Under the pieces are notes generated by a model. It saw nothing but the letters and a program-made list of their open reading frames with translations. It made no database searches and was not told the DNA's origin. From NCBI GenBank assembly GCA_964512165.1, contig CAZEHQ010000003.1, positions 1 through 64,000 of the forward strand: a DNA stretch of 64,000 bases, given 5' to 3'. Shown here piece after piece: positions 1 to 7,931 of this stretch. The translations under genes were made by a program, and so were the position numbers. How positions within the stretch are numbered: position 1 is the stretch's first letter; each line of letters begins with the position of its first letter. The DNA is from UBA8231 sp964512165 (GTDB lineage: Bacteria; Latescibacterota; UBA2968; UBA8231).

Positions 1-573
1 GGCGATCATGTGGCTGCCCAGGGTGCGCATCCCCGGGTAGGAGAGGGGGATGTACCCCTGCGTCGTGTCGATCTCCGGATCGTCCCAGCGCTCCATGGCC
101 CGCAACAGGCTGTCGACGGCCAGGTCCATCGACTCCGGGTCGCCGGTGGCCCGCGCGTACTCCTGCAACCCCTCGGCCACGAACATGGCGGTGTAGCCCC
201 GGGCCTCGGCGGGACCGGTGACGTTGCCCTCGCGGTCCAGGCCCGTCACCCAGTTGCCGTCCTCGTCGCGCCCGTGGCGCAGGAGGAAGTCCCGGGTCCT
301 GCGCGCCACCTCGAGGTGCTCGTCGCCGCCGAAATGGTTGTACAGATAAGAGTAGGTCCACAGGCCGCGGCCCTGGTACCACATGTACTTGGAGTCGTCC
401 CGCAGGTTGCCGTCGAGGTCCCTGCTGCAGAGGAATCCCCCCAGCTCGTGGTCGACCCCGTGGCGGTCCCACAGGGGCAGGAACTCCTCGAAGAGCTGGC
501 GGTGGTAGCGGTCTCGCAGGCCGGCCAGGCTCCTGCCGGCGATCTGCGTCCTGTCTGCGGTGGGTCCCTTCAT
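1..573 (-). CDS. N-acylglucosamine 2-epimerase (AGE) family protein, 5' part
   Basis: The visible 191 codons are the N-terminal part; the gene runs out of the window on the left. The start is the ATG at 573-571, with a GGAG about 10 bases upstream. The translation has the (alpha/alpha) barrel opening typical of AGE and cellobiose 2-epimerase enzymes: an N-terminal helix ending FEEFLPLWDRHG, then DHELGGFLCSRDLDG, then KYMWYQGRGLWTYSYLYNHFG, followed by helices carrying RARDFLLRHG-like and ARGYTAMFVAEGLQEYA-like segments. Family members epimerise the C2 position of N-acylhexosamines or of reducing-end sugars, or act as isomerases; substrate cannot be told from this fragment. No signal peptide is seen, so it is probably cytoplasmic. 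It is divergent from the gene at 902. Confidence 0.82.
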   Translation of the reverse strand, partial: MKGPTADRTQIAGRSLAGLRDRYHRQLFEEFLPLWDRHGVDHELGGFLCSRDLDGNLRDDSKYMWYQGRGLWTYSYLYNHFGGDEHLEVARRTRDFLLRHGRDEDGNWVTGLDREGNVTGPAEARGYTAMFVAEGLQEYARATGDPESMDLAVDSLLRAMERWDDPEIDTTQGYIPLSYPGMRTLGSHMIA

Positions 574-901
574 GTCGAGGGGTCTCCGTGAATGCCCGGT
601 CGGCGTCGTGGGTGGGCGGCCAATAATAGGCGGTCCCGGAGACCGGCGCCTCAACCGCCGGCCTCCCGGCGGCCCCCGATCCGGAGAGGGGGCCATAGTG
701 GCAAGTCGCAGAATAGGTTGCATCTGTTCCCCGGGCCTTGCGGCGGGTGGTCAGGGTCCCTCGGGCCCGAGGGAATCCAGAAAAGGTTTGGAGATCGTCC
801 GATTGCGCCTTAAGTTGGTGAGATATCACCGTACCGCCGTACGGTGGCCACGATTCATCGTCGATCAACCCTCTCTTACACTGAATCAGGAGCAAAAGCG
901 C
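574..901. promoter_or_regulatory. Divergent intergenic region with a nested inverted repeat
   Basis: This 328-base gap separates two divergent genes and should hold both promoters. No convincing coding sequence is seen. It contains an inverted repeat at 827-846 with 8-base arms (CACCGTAC, 4-base loop, GTACGGTG). It overlaps a shorter hairpin at 817-830 (GGTGA, GATA, TCACC), so TCACC could pair to either side. The element lies 56 bases before the start codon at 902. It could be an operator or an RNA switch-like hairpin; I could not place a convincing -35/-10 pair. Confidence 0.35.
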
Positions 902-2812
902 ATGAGAGTCGCACGACTCGTCTTCGTCACCGGGGCCCTGGTAGCGCTCACCGCCGGCATGGCGGTGGCCCAGGGAGCCATCGGCGGCGAGGACAACCAG
1001 ATCACCGAGAGCCGCATGCCCACGGCGCTCACGGTCGAGGTGGCGGACATGACCGTCAGCAGCTTCCCCGTGGACATCCCCTTCACCACCAGCGGCTCGG
1101 CGGCCACGGTCTACCTGGCCGTGTACACCAATCTCTCCGACGCCGACCTGCCGGGGCTCACCACCGAGGGCGATCTGAACTGGCATTCCTACCAGGAGAT
1201 CGACTACGCCCTCCACGTCTCCCCCGGCTCGCGCTTCGAGCCCGGCTCCCACTCCATCGCCTGGGACGGCACCGACATGAACGGCAACGCCGTCGACCCG
1301 TCGGGCAGCTACCGGTTCTTCATCATCGCCCTCGACGATGAGGCGCCGGTCAACATGGTGGGCTACACCAACGCCCGCCACACCTCCGAGTCCTGCCTGG
1401 CCCGCGACCAGAACGGCGACCTCTACATCCTCAGCGGCGGTTCCGTGGTGCGGCTCACGGACGGCGGCCCCCGGCACCTGATCATCAGCAAGGTCGGAAC
1501 CAACTGGCTGGAGACGCCGGGCGCCTGGCAGGCGATCGACGTGGAGGACATGGTGGCCTCGGTGCGCCATGAGGACGACATCGTGCCCGTCGAGTGGGCC
1601 GGCGGCGGCAACGGCAAGCAGTACGGCTCGCTGCCCGGCGACTTCTACGGCGATTCCTGGGACGGCACGATCTACGGGTCGATCAAGTTCAACGTCGATC
1701 CGGCCAACGGCCAGGTCACCCTCGACAACAACTTCGGCGACCAGGGCGACGGCCGCCTGAAGTTCGAGCCCTTCAGCGACGGCAACCTCATCGTCGGCTC
1801 CACGGGCATCGATTCCTGGGACGGTCTCATCTACTACCCGATCTACGACCGGGGCCGCGAGACCGCTCCGCACTCGAACGTGGGGGTCCAGGACCCGACC
1901 ACCGGCGAGGTCGTCGATGTCCTCGACCTGTCCGAGTGGAACGTGGTGCAGGTGGAGGATGCCGACGGCAACCCGACCCAGTCCGCCTTCAGCCCCCACG
2001 ACATCTGGGTTGACGGCACCGGCGTCTACGTGGTCGGATACGCCGCCGCGCTGCACCTCAAGGTCACCCTCGACGGCGAGCTCAAGTGGATCAACAACAA
2101 CGGCGACGGCTTCGCCGACAGCATCAACCCCGACACCGGCGAGTTCGACTACGGTTCCTTCGCCCTCACGCCCTGGAACACGTCGGGCTCGGGGAGCAAG
2201 GACGGCTGGGGCTTCGCCTACATCCCGCTGCTGGGCAGCACCACCAGCACGGTGGACATCCTCGGCCCGGACGGCACGGGGATCCTGCACATGGTCGCCA
2301 CCCACGCCCCCGCCCACTGGCCGCAGTGGGTCGAGTCGATCGAGGAGGACGGTCCCTACGACGGTCTCTACTGGGACATCGGCTCGCGGCGCGGCGGCGG
2401 CGCCGACCCCTGGGACCTGCCCGACTTCACCGGGTTCCCGGCGCGTCAGGCGATCCACTTCCCCTTCGACCTCAAGTCGGCCGTGATCAACAGCGACACG
2501 GCCGTCGAGGAGGTCGCGGGCGCCGGCAAGCCCGGTTCCTACAGCCTCGGGGACGCCTATCCCAACCCCTTCAACCCGGAGTCTACGATCCGCTTCAGCC
2601 TCCCCCGGGAGGAGCACGTGACCCTTCAGGTCTTCAGCCTGACGGGCCAGCTGGTCAAGACTCTGCACGAGGGCTACGTTGAGGCCGGCGTCTACGAGAG
2701 CGTCTGGGACGGCATGGACGAGGCCGGGGCGAGCGTGGCCAGCGGTGTCTACCTGTACAACCTGCAGGCCGGCTCCTTCCAGCAGACCAAGAAGCTGACC
2801 CTGCTCAAGTAG
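902..2812 (+). CDS. Secreted protein with FlgD-like C-terminal surface/sorting domain
   Basis: A 636-residue exported protein. The start is the ATG at 902, preceded by AGGAG at a good distance; an open frame reaches further upstream but has no comparable site. Residues 1-23 form a signal peptide (MRVARLVFVTGALVALTAG, then AVAQ). Around residues 50-150 there is a FlgD-like beta-sandwich with the pattern SHSIAWDGTDMNGNAVDPSG. The middle (about 160-520) is beta-rich with 'LARDQNGDLYILSGG' type strands suggestive of a propeller. The last ~85 residues are a classic tail: YPNPFNPESTIRFSLP, VTLQVFSLTGQLVKTL, YESVWDGMDEAG, ASGVYLYNLQAG. Such tails mark proteins exported to the cell surface in FCB bacteria. 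The specific function of the central region is unknown. Confidence 0.82.
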   Translation: MRVARLVFVTGALVALTAGMAVAQGAIGGEDNQITESRMPTALTVEVADMTVSSFPVDIPFTTSGSAATVYLAVYTNLSDADLPGLTTEGDLNWHSYQEIDYALHVSPGSRFEPGSHSIAWDGTDMNGNAVDPSGSYRFFIIALDDEAPVNMVGYTNARHTSESCLARDQNGDLYILSGGSVVRLTDGGPRHLIISKVGTNWLETPGAWQAIDVEDMVASVRHEDDIVPVEWAGGGNGKQYGSLPGDFYGDSWDGTIYGSIKFNVDPANGQVTLDNNFGDQGDGRLKFEPFSDGNLIVGSTGIDSWDGLIYYPIYDRGRETAPHSNVGVQDPTTGEVVDVLDLSEWNVVQVEDADGNPTQSAFSPHDIWVDGTGVYVVGYAAALHLKVTLDGELKWINNNGDGFADSINPDTGEFDYGSFALTPWNTSGSGSKDGWGFAYIPLLGSTTSTVDILGPDGTGILHMVATHAPAHWPQWVESIEEDGPYDGLYWDIGSRRGGGADPWDLPDFTGFPARQAIHFPFDLKSAVINSDTAVEEVAGAGKPGSYSLGDAYPNPFNPESTIRFSLPREEHVTLQVFSLTGQLVKTLHEGYVEAGVYESVWDGMDEAGASVASGVYLYNLQAGSFQQTKKLTLLK

Positions 2813-2837
2813 CGGACAGCGGCAGTATCGGCAGATG

Positions 2838-2885
2838 GACAAGGTGGGCGATCTCTTCGAGGGTCGCTCACCTTGTCTGTTTTGT
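2838..2885 (+). terminator. Rho-independent terminator
   Basis: Twenty-five bases after the stop at 2812 lies a long stem: 2838-2851 (GACAAGGTGGGCGA) pairs with 2864-2877 (TCGCTCACCTTGTC) with one G-T pair, a 12-base loop, and then TGTTTTGT. This is the clearest terminator in the window. It separates the FlgD-tailed gene from the long operon that starts at 3042. Confidence 0.8.
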
Positions 2886-3041
2886 GCCTCTCCTCCGGGC
2901 CGGTGACCGGGTGCGCGGCTGTCGGACCCGCTGGTTTGGCGCAGGCCCCTCCCGGAGCCAATCGCCGGCATCTCCATGATCCGCGGGCCCGGGGGCCGAC
3001 AGTGGTGGGATCCTCCGCCAGAAAAGGGAAGAAGGCTCTCA

Positions 3042-5189
3042 TTGCGAACAGGACTTCCTTCGCTCTTGTCGGGTCTGCTGTTCCTCGGCGGCCTCGCGGG
3101 GCCGGCCGTGGCCGACGTGCTCCGCATCGGCCACTGGCAGCAGACCACCTACTACCGCCACACCTTCCAGGCCGATGAAGCGAGGGACGCCCTGCTGCGG
3201 ATCACCGCCGTGGGGGAGTACGTCGCCTGGCTCAACGGCGAGGAGGTCGCCGCCGACGGCGACTGGCGGACCGCCGAGGCGGTCCCCATCTCCGCGCAGC
3301 AGGGCGACAACCACATCGCCGTGGCGGTGACCAACGTCCCCGGGGAGGCCGGCGCCGGGCTCCTCCTCAGCCTCCAGGGCGGCCCCCTCGTCGCCCGCAG
3401 CACCTTCTCCGACGAGATCACCCCGTGGTACTGGACGGGGGAGAGCCAGGAGGGCACGGCCTGGACGACGGCCGACGTGCAGGGCGCGTGGAGCCGGGTC
3501 GGCGCCGGGTCTCTCGACAGGGTGGGGGTGAGCGAGGCGATCTTCCATCCGGAGGCGGAGGTGGTCGCCGGCTATCCGAGCGAGGTCAACGTCGCCAGTT
3601 CCCCGGGGGGCCGCATCGTCCTGGCCGATCAGCGCGGGCGCAACATCGCCCTCGGGACCAACGCCAGCGAGGTGGGCGTCACCGACGGGTCCCTGGGCCT
3701 TCCGGTGTGGTCCCTGCCCCAGGGGCTCGGAGCGCTGAACCGCGTCCTCAACATCGCCCTGCCGGGCCTGACCCGGATCAACCGGGTCCGGGTGATCACC
3801 AAGCCCCCGGAGGGCAACGAGACCTGGCAGGGCAACTCCCTCCTCGGGTACTCGGTGCAGGTCAGCGAGGACCAGTCCCGCTGGATCGAGATGGGGGGGG
3901 TCAACGACATCGACACCCCCGTCTACACCGAGGTCCGCTTCAATCCGGTCCTGGCGCGCCACGTCCGGGTGCAGGTGACCCAGGCCGAGGTCGGCGCCGA
4001 CCCCGCGAAAGTGGCGGAGATCCAGATCTACGGGGTCGACTTTGTTCCCGCCGGGGCCTACGTCTCGCCGCCGCTGGACCTGGGGGACCCGGAGGCGGTG
4101 AAGAACTACGGCCGCGCCCGCTGGTGGGGGGAGGTTCCCCCCGGGACGTCCCTCGGTCTGCAGTTCAGCACCGGCGACAGCCCCGACCCGGCCGACGGCA
4201 GCTGGAGCGCCTGGAGCGCGGAGTTCGCGGACTCGGGGGCCCTCATCCCTTCTCCCGAGCCCCGCCGCTACCTGCGCTACCGCGTGAACCTGCGCACCGA
4301 CGATCTCGAGTTCACCCCCGCCCTCGACAGCCTCGAGATCGACTATGACGCGGCGGCCATCGCGGCGCGCAGCGCCACCGCTTCGGTCGTTCCCAACGAG
4401 GCTCCCATGGGGGAAGACGTGGACTTCCGCTTCAGCATCGGCATAACCCTCGAAGAAGGGGATGCCCTGGAACGGGTCCGGGTCCGCCTTCCCAGCCTCC
4501 CCAGCGCCGTGAACTCGATCCAGCTGCTGGGGCAGGAAGTCGCCGTGCCGGAGTTCCCCACGAACCCGGAGGGCGTGGACGCGGGCGGCCGGACTCTGCG
4601 GGTGGTTCCCGCCGACGTGCGAGACGTGGACATCGCCTTCGATCCTCCCCTTACCTCCGCCGACGGCAGCGAGATCACCCTGGCCGTCTCGGCGCGGTGC
4701 GCCCTCTACACCGATACCCACGATTTCCGCGCCTTCCTCTTCAGTCCGGGCTCCGACAATCCCCTGAACGTGCTGGAAGAGACCGCCGACGGAGCCTCCT
4801 GGACCGTGGTGGTGAGCGATGTCGTGGCCGGAGACCTGCTCGAGGTCCGAGCGCAGCCATCGGCCTTCTCCCCCAATGGAGACGGCATCAACGACTTCAC
4901 GATCATCGAGTTCGCCCTCACCAAGGTGACCGAGCCCCGCCGGGTGGACGTCGATCTGTACGACCTGGGGGGGCGCCGGGTCCGGAGGCTGGAGACGCCG
5001 CGCCTCATCGGCGGCCGGTACCTCCATCCCGGCCTGGGCGCCGCGGGGTCGGCGTTTTCTCCCGGGTTCTGGGACGGCAGGGACGATGCCGGCAACCTGG
5101 TGCCGCCGGGGATCTACCTGTTCTCGGTGCGGGCGAAGCTGGACGACGGCGACGAGGCCGTCTCCGGAGTGGTGCATGTGGTCTACTGA
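3042..5189 (+). CDS. Secreted multidomain protein: lectin-like, discoidin-like and CHU_C-like tail
   Basis: A 715-residue exported protein. I chose the TTG at 3042 rather than an ATG at 2976: a purine-rich AGAAGG site sits 6 bases upstream, and the product then begins directly with a signal peptide (RTGLPSLLSGLLFLGGLAG, then PAVA). Residues ~25-120 resemble the N-terminal sandwich of rhamnosidase-type proteins (VGEYVAWLNGEEVAADGDW). About residues 190-330 are F5/8 type C (discoidin)-like, ending HVRVQVTQAEV and AEIQIYGVDF. A third sandwich follows. The C-terminus from about residue 605 has FSPNGDGINDFTIIEF and DLYDLGGRRVRRLE, then FWDGRDDAGNLVPPGIYLFS, the gliding-motility-type tail. Probably a surface glycan- or partner-binding protein. 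It is the first gene of the long unit; the next gene begins 30 bases later. Confidence 0.78.
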   Translation: MRTGLPSLLSGLLFLGGLAGPAVADVLRIGHWQQTTYYRHTFQADEARDALLRITAVGEYVAWLNGEEVAADGDWRTAEAVPISAQQGDNHIAVAVTNVPGEAGAGLLLSLQGGPLVARSTFSDEITPWYWTGESQEGTAWTTADVQGAWSRVGAGSLDRVGVSEAIFHPEAEVVAGYPSEVNVASSPGGRIVLADQRGRNIALGTNASEVGVTDGSLGLPVWSLPQGLGALNRVLNIALPGLTRINRVRVITKPPEGNETWQGNSLLGYSVQVSEDQSRWIEMGGVNDIDTPVYTEVRFNPVLARHVRVQVTQAEVGADPAKVAEIQIYGVDFVPAGAYVSPPLDLGDPEAVKNYGRARWWGEVPPGTSLGLQFSTGDSPDPADGSWSAWSAEFADSGALIPSPEPRRYLRYRVNLRTDDLEFTPALDSLEIDYDAAAIAARSATASVVPNEAPMGEDVDFRFSIGITLEEGDALERVRVRLPSLPSAVNSIQLLGQEVAVPEFPTNPEGVDAGGRTLRVVPADVRDVDIAFDPPLTSADGSEITLAVSARCALYTDTHDFRAFLFSPGSDNPLNVLEETADGASWTVVVSDVVAGDLLEVRAQPSAFSPNGDGINDFTIIEFALTKVTEPRRVDVDLYDLGGRRVRRLETPRLIGGRYLHPGLGAAGSAFSPGFWDGRDDAGNLVPPGIYLFSVRAKLDDGDEAVSGVVHVVY

Positions 5190-5219
5190 GAGGTCCTCCC
5201 GGGGAGGCGCCGAGGGGCC

Positions 5220-7925
5220 GTGAAGGTCAGAGTCCTCACACGATCCGCTCTCGCGGCACTGGCGGCGCCCCTGCTGCTGTGGTCGTCCGCCGAGGCCCAG
5301 ATGCTCTCGCGCGACGACTATCCTCTGTGGCAGAAGGAGGACTACGAGAATATCGGCCGCTTCGGCTACCGCGACTTCGACGAGCGCGACGTGGAGCGGC
5401 GGGTCTACGACCCCTTCGGCGTCTACCTCATCGACGGCGTTCCGGTCTTCGCCCTCGAGGAAACCCGCACCCGGGGGCCCGAGCGCGGCAGCGGCATCTT
5501 CAAGAGCCCGCTCTATCCGAGCATCTTCCGCAACCTGATGATCGGCATGGACTCCTACCGGGGCTGGGCGGCGTCGGTCATGGTGGGCGACGCCGTGCCC
5601 ACGCGGTTCTCCTCCCTCACCCTGAACCTGAGCCGCCTCAACGGCATCCGCTTCGACGCCTCCTCCCGCAAGTCGAGCTTCAGCATCGTGGGGTCGCGCA
5701 TATCCGACCCGGTGCTGCTGGCCACGGGCCTGACCCAGAGCGGCGTGCAGGTCAACCCCGAGGGCGTCTTCGGAAGGCCGACCTTCGGCAGCTACCTCAT
5801 CGGCGGCCACTGGGAGACGACCCTGGGCAACGTCCTCACCCTCGGATCGACGTACGTCAACGTCCACAACTTCGACAGCGTCGCCGGCCGCGACGAGGGC
5901 TCCCTGAAGGGGGTCGTCCCGTTCTCCGGCCTGGATGAGGCGAGGTCGGTCTTCGTCATCGTGAGCGACGACTCCCACTGGGACGGCGACGGCCCCAAGA
6001 TCTTCCGCATGGAGATGTACGTCGACGGCGAGCTGAGGGACGACATCGAGCCCATGATCCGCATGCTGCCCTCGGTGCCCGTTCTCGTGGGGGAGGCGAA
6101 CCGCGAGATCGGCCTCGGAACGAGCGAGATCAACCTGCGGCGGGCGGACCGGCCTTCGTGGCTGATCGAGAGCTACCGGATGGAGGAGATCGTCCGCGAG
6201 GGCTACGACCCGCGGGGCCGGCTCAGCAACTTCACCAGCGGCGGACTGTTCTTCAAGGGAGGCGTGCCCGTTGAGCATGAGGGGGTCCCCTTCCTGCGGG
6301 CCGAGGGCACCGACGTCCTCGTGTACCGGTTCGAGGTGCCCCCGGGGACGAGGGAGGTCCGCTTCCGGGCCCTCGCCGCCGGGGACTACGTGATCGACGT
6401 GGCCAGCGCCCTCGGCTGGGTCGGGACGGACGTGCAGTGGCGCGACTGGCACACGGTGAAGCGCGCCGCCAACAACGTCCGCGACGACGGCAACATGGGG
6501 TGGGTCACCTTCCGCTACGGCTTTCCCACCGGCATGGCCCTCTTCGGCATGGACTTCGAGGCCAGCTTACTCGGCTTCCGGGCCTGGGGGGAGTTCGCCC
6601 GCAACCGGTCGTACTTCAAGTTTCCCTCCGGCCGGGGGGAGCGCCTGTCCACCACCGAGGACGCCTGGTTCATCAACCTCCACCGGGACATGGGCGCCTG
6701 GGACCTGGGCTTCGAGTACATGAACATGCCCTCGACCTTCGCCACGAGCTTCCCGGCCCTCATGCAGAATCCGCGGCAGAACGTGGTGGCCCCCTTCGAG
6801 CTGGTGGACGACAACGACGACCGCGACGAGTGGCCCGACCGCTGGGAGCAGCAGCGCGACTTCGCCTCCCTCAACCTCACGCCGGCTCCGGGGGCGGGAC
6901 TGGGCTTCGGCGTCTTCCCCGGCCTCGACGTCGACAACGACGGCAGGCGGGACAACGTCTGGTACCGCGGCGGCGACCGGATCCTGACCTACTACGACCA
7001 GCCCTTCGTCTTCGGCGACGACTTCAACAACAACGGGCTGGTGGACGGGTGGGAGAACGACAACCGGGCGGACTACCCCTACGACCAGGACCGCAGGGGA
7101 GGGCACGCCTTCCTCACCTGGAGGCCGTTCTCCGACCGGAAGAGCGTGTGGATGCGCCTCGGCGGTTACGACGTGCGCCAGCCCGACGGCGGCGGCCGGG
7201 ACCGGGCCACCTACCTGAAAGCCAACTACCTGCGGCGCTGGGAGGGGCTCGGGCGGGTGCAGCTGAGCTACTACGGCAAGAGGGTCCGGGACGACGTGCC
7301 CAACGACCTCTATGTCCTCAGCGCCAGCTACAGCGTCATGCCCGACCGGCTGCTGCTGCGCAACAGCCTGGTGAACACCGTCCTGGCGGGTGCCCACCTG
7401 AATACCGACGCCTTGCCGGATCTCAACATCTACAACGACATCCGGCTGTCGGTGAACGACCAGCGGGAGCTGGCGGATGAGCACTGCCAGCAGCCCGAGG
7501 CCCGGGTGACGAGCGTGGGCTACGTGGCCCGGGCCGACTACACCTGGCACCTCGGACCGAGCCTGAGCTTCGGCCCCATGTTCAAGGCCACCGTCAACCG
7601 CACCCTGGCGCGCCTGCCCAGCCTACGGAACCACACCTATACCCTGACACCCCTCTTCCGGGGCGACTACCGGCTCGCGTCGAAGACCGTGCTCAGAGGG
7701 GGGCTTCTGGGCCTGCCCTTCCGGGCGCGCTCCCGGAACCTGCTGTGGCCGTTCCTCGACAACGACTCCTGGTACTACATCCTGCTGCTGGAGAACCTCG
7801 GCAACTACCGCGGCATCGACGTGAGCACCAGCATCGGCTTCCAGAAGAACTTCATCCGTTACGTCTCCTCGCACCGGGTCCCCTCCGGGTCCGAGCGCTA
7901 CTTCATCCGGCTGCGGATCGGTTAG
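5220..7925 (+). CDS. Large exported paralogue 1 of 3, putative outer-membrane protein
   Basis: A 901-residue protein of a family I do not recognise by name. It starts with GTG at 5220, preceded by GAGG-type purine runs, and has a signal peptide ending SSAEAQ. The N-terminal third has DPFGVYLIDGVPVFALEE and a SSLTLNLSRLNGIRFD motif shared with the next two genes. Residues ~525-630 hold an acid-rich block: DDNDDRDEWPDRWE, GVFPGLDVDNDGRRDN, DDFNNNGLVDGWENDN, DYPYDQD; this looks like a calcium-binding segment. The last ~250 residues alternate short amphipathic strands (TPLFRGDYRLASKTVLRGG, then GLPFRARSR) and end FIRLRIG, which suggests an outer-membrane beta-barrel. No catalytic motif is seen. 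The next gene starts 6 bases after the stop. Confidence 0.75.
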   Translation: MKVRVLTRSALAALAAPLLLWSSAEAQMLSRDDYPLWQKEDYENIGRFGYRDFDERDVERRVYDPFGVYLIDGVPVFALEETRTRGPERGSGIFKSPLYPSIFRNLMIGMDSYRGWAASVMVGDAVPTRFSSLTLNLSRLNGIRFDASSRKSSFSIVGSRISDPVLLATGLTQSGVQVNPEGVFGRPTFGSYLIGGHWETTLGNVLTLGSTYVNVHNFDSVAGRDEGSLKGVVPFSGLDEARSVFVIVSDDSHWDGDGPKIFRMEMYVDGELRDDIEPMIRMLPSVPVLVGEANREIGLGTSEINLRRADRPSWLIESYRMEEIVREGYDPRGRLSNFTSGGLFFKGGVPVEHEGVPFLRAEGTDVLVYRFEVPPGTREVRFRALAAGDYVIDVASALGWVGTDVQWRDWHTVKRAANNVRDDGNMGWVTFRYGFPTGMALFGMDFEASLLGFRAWGEFARNRSYFKFPSGRGERLSTTEDAWFINLHRDMGAWDLGFEYMNMPSTFATSFPALMQNPRQNVVAPFELVDDNDDRDEWPDRWEQQRDFASLNLTPAPGAGLGFGVFPGLDVDNDGRRDNVWYRGGDRILTYYDQPFVFGDDFNNNGLVDGWENDNRADYPYDQDRRGGHAFLTWRPFSDRKSVWMRLGGYDVRQPDGGGRDRATYLKANYLRRWEGLGRVQLSYYGKRVRDDVPNDLYVLSASYSVMPDRLLLRNSLVNTVLAGAHLNTDALPDLNIYNDIRLSVNDQRELADEHCQQPEARVTSVGYVARADYTWHLGPSLSFGPMFKATVNRTLARLPSLRNHTYTLTPLFRGDYRLASKTVLRGGLLGLPFRARSRNLLWPFLDNDSWYYILLLENLGNYRGIDVSTSIGFQKNFIRYVSSHRVPSGSERYFIRLRIG

Positions 7926-7931
7926 GCGGCC

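Noticed and set aside
560..901. N-terminal extension of the FlgD-tailed protein by 114 codons
   Set aside because: The extension is Arg/Gly/Pro-rich and lies before an excellent ribosome site and a signal peptide at 902.
3039..6452. 1137-codon minus-strand open frame
   Set aside because: It is the antisense of the discoidin-like gene and paralogue 1. Its translation is rich in Gly, Val, His, Arg and Pro without domains, as expected of the complement of high-GC coding DNA.
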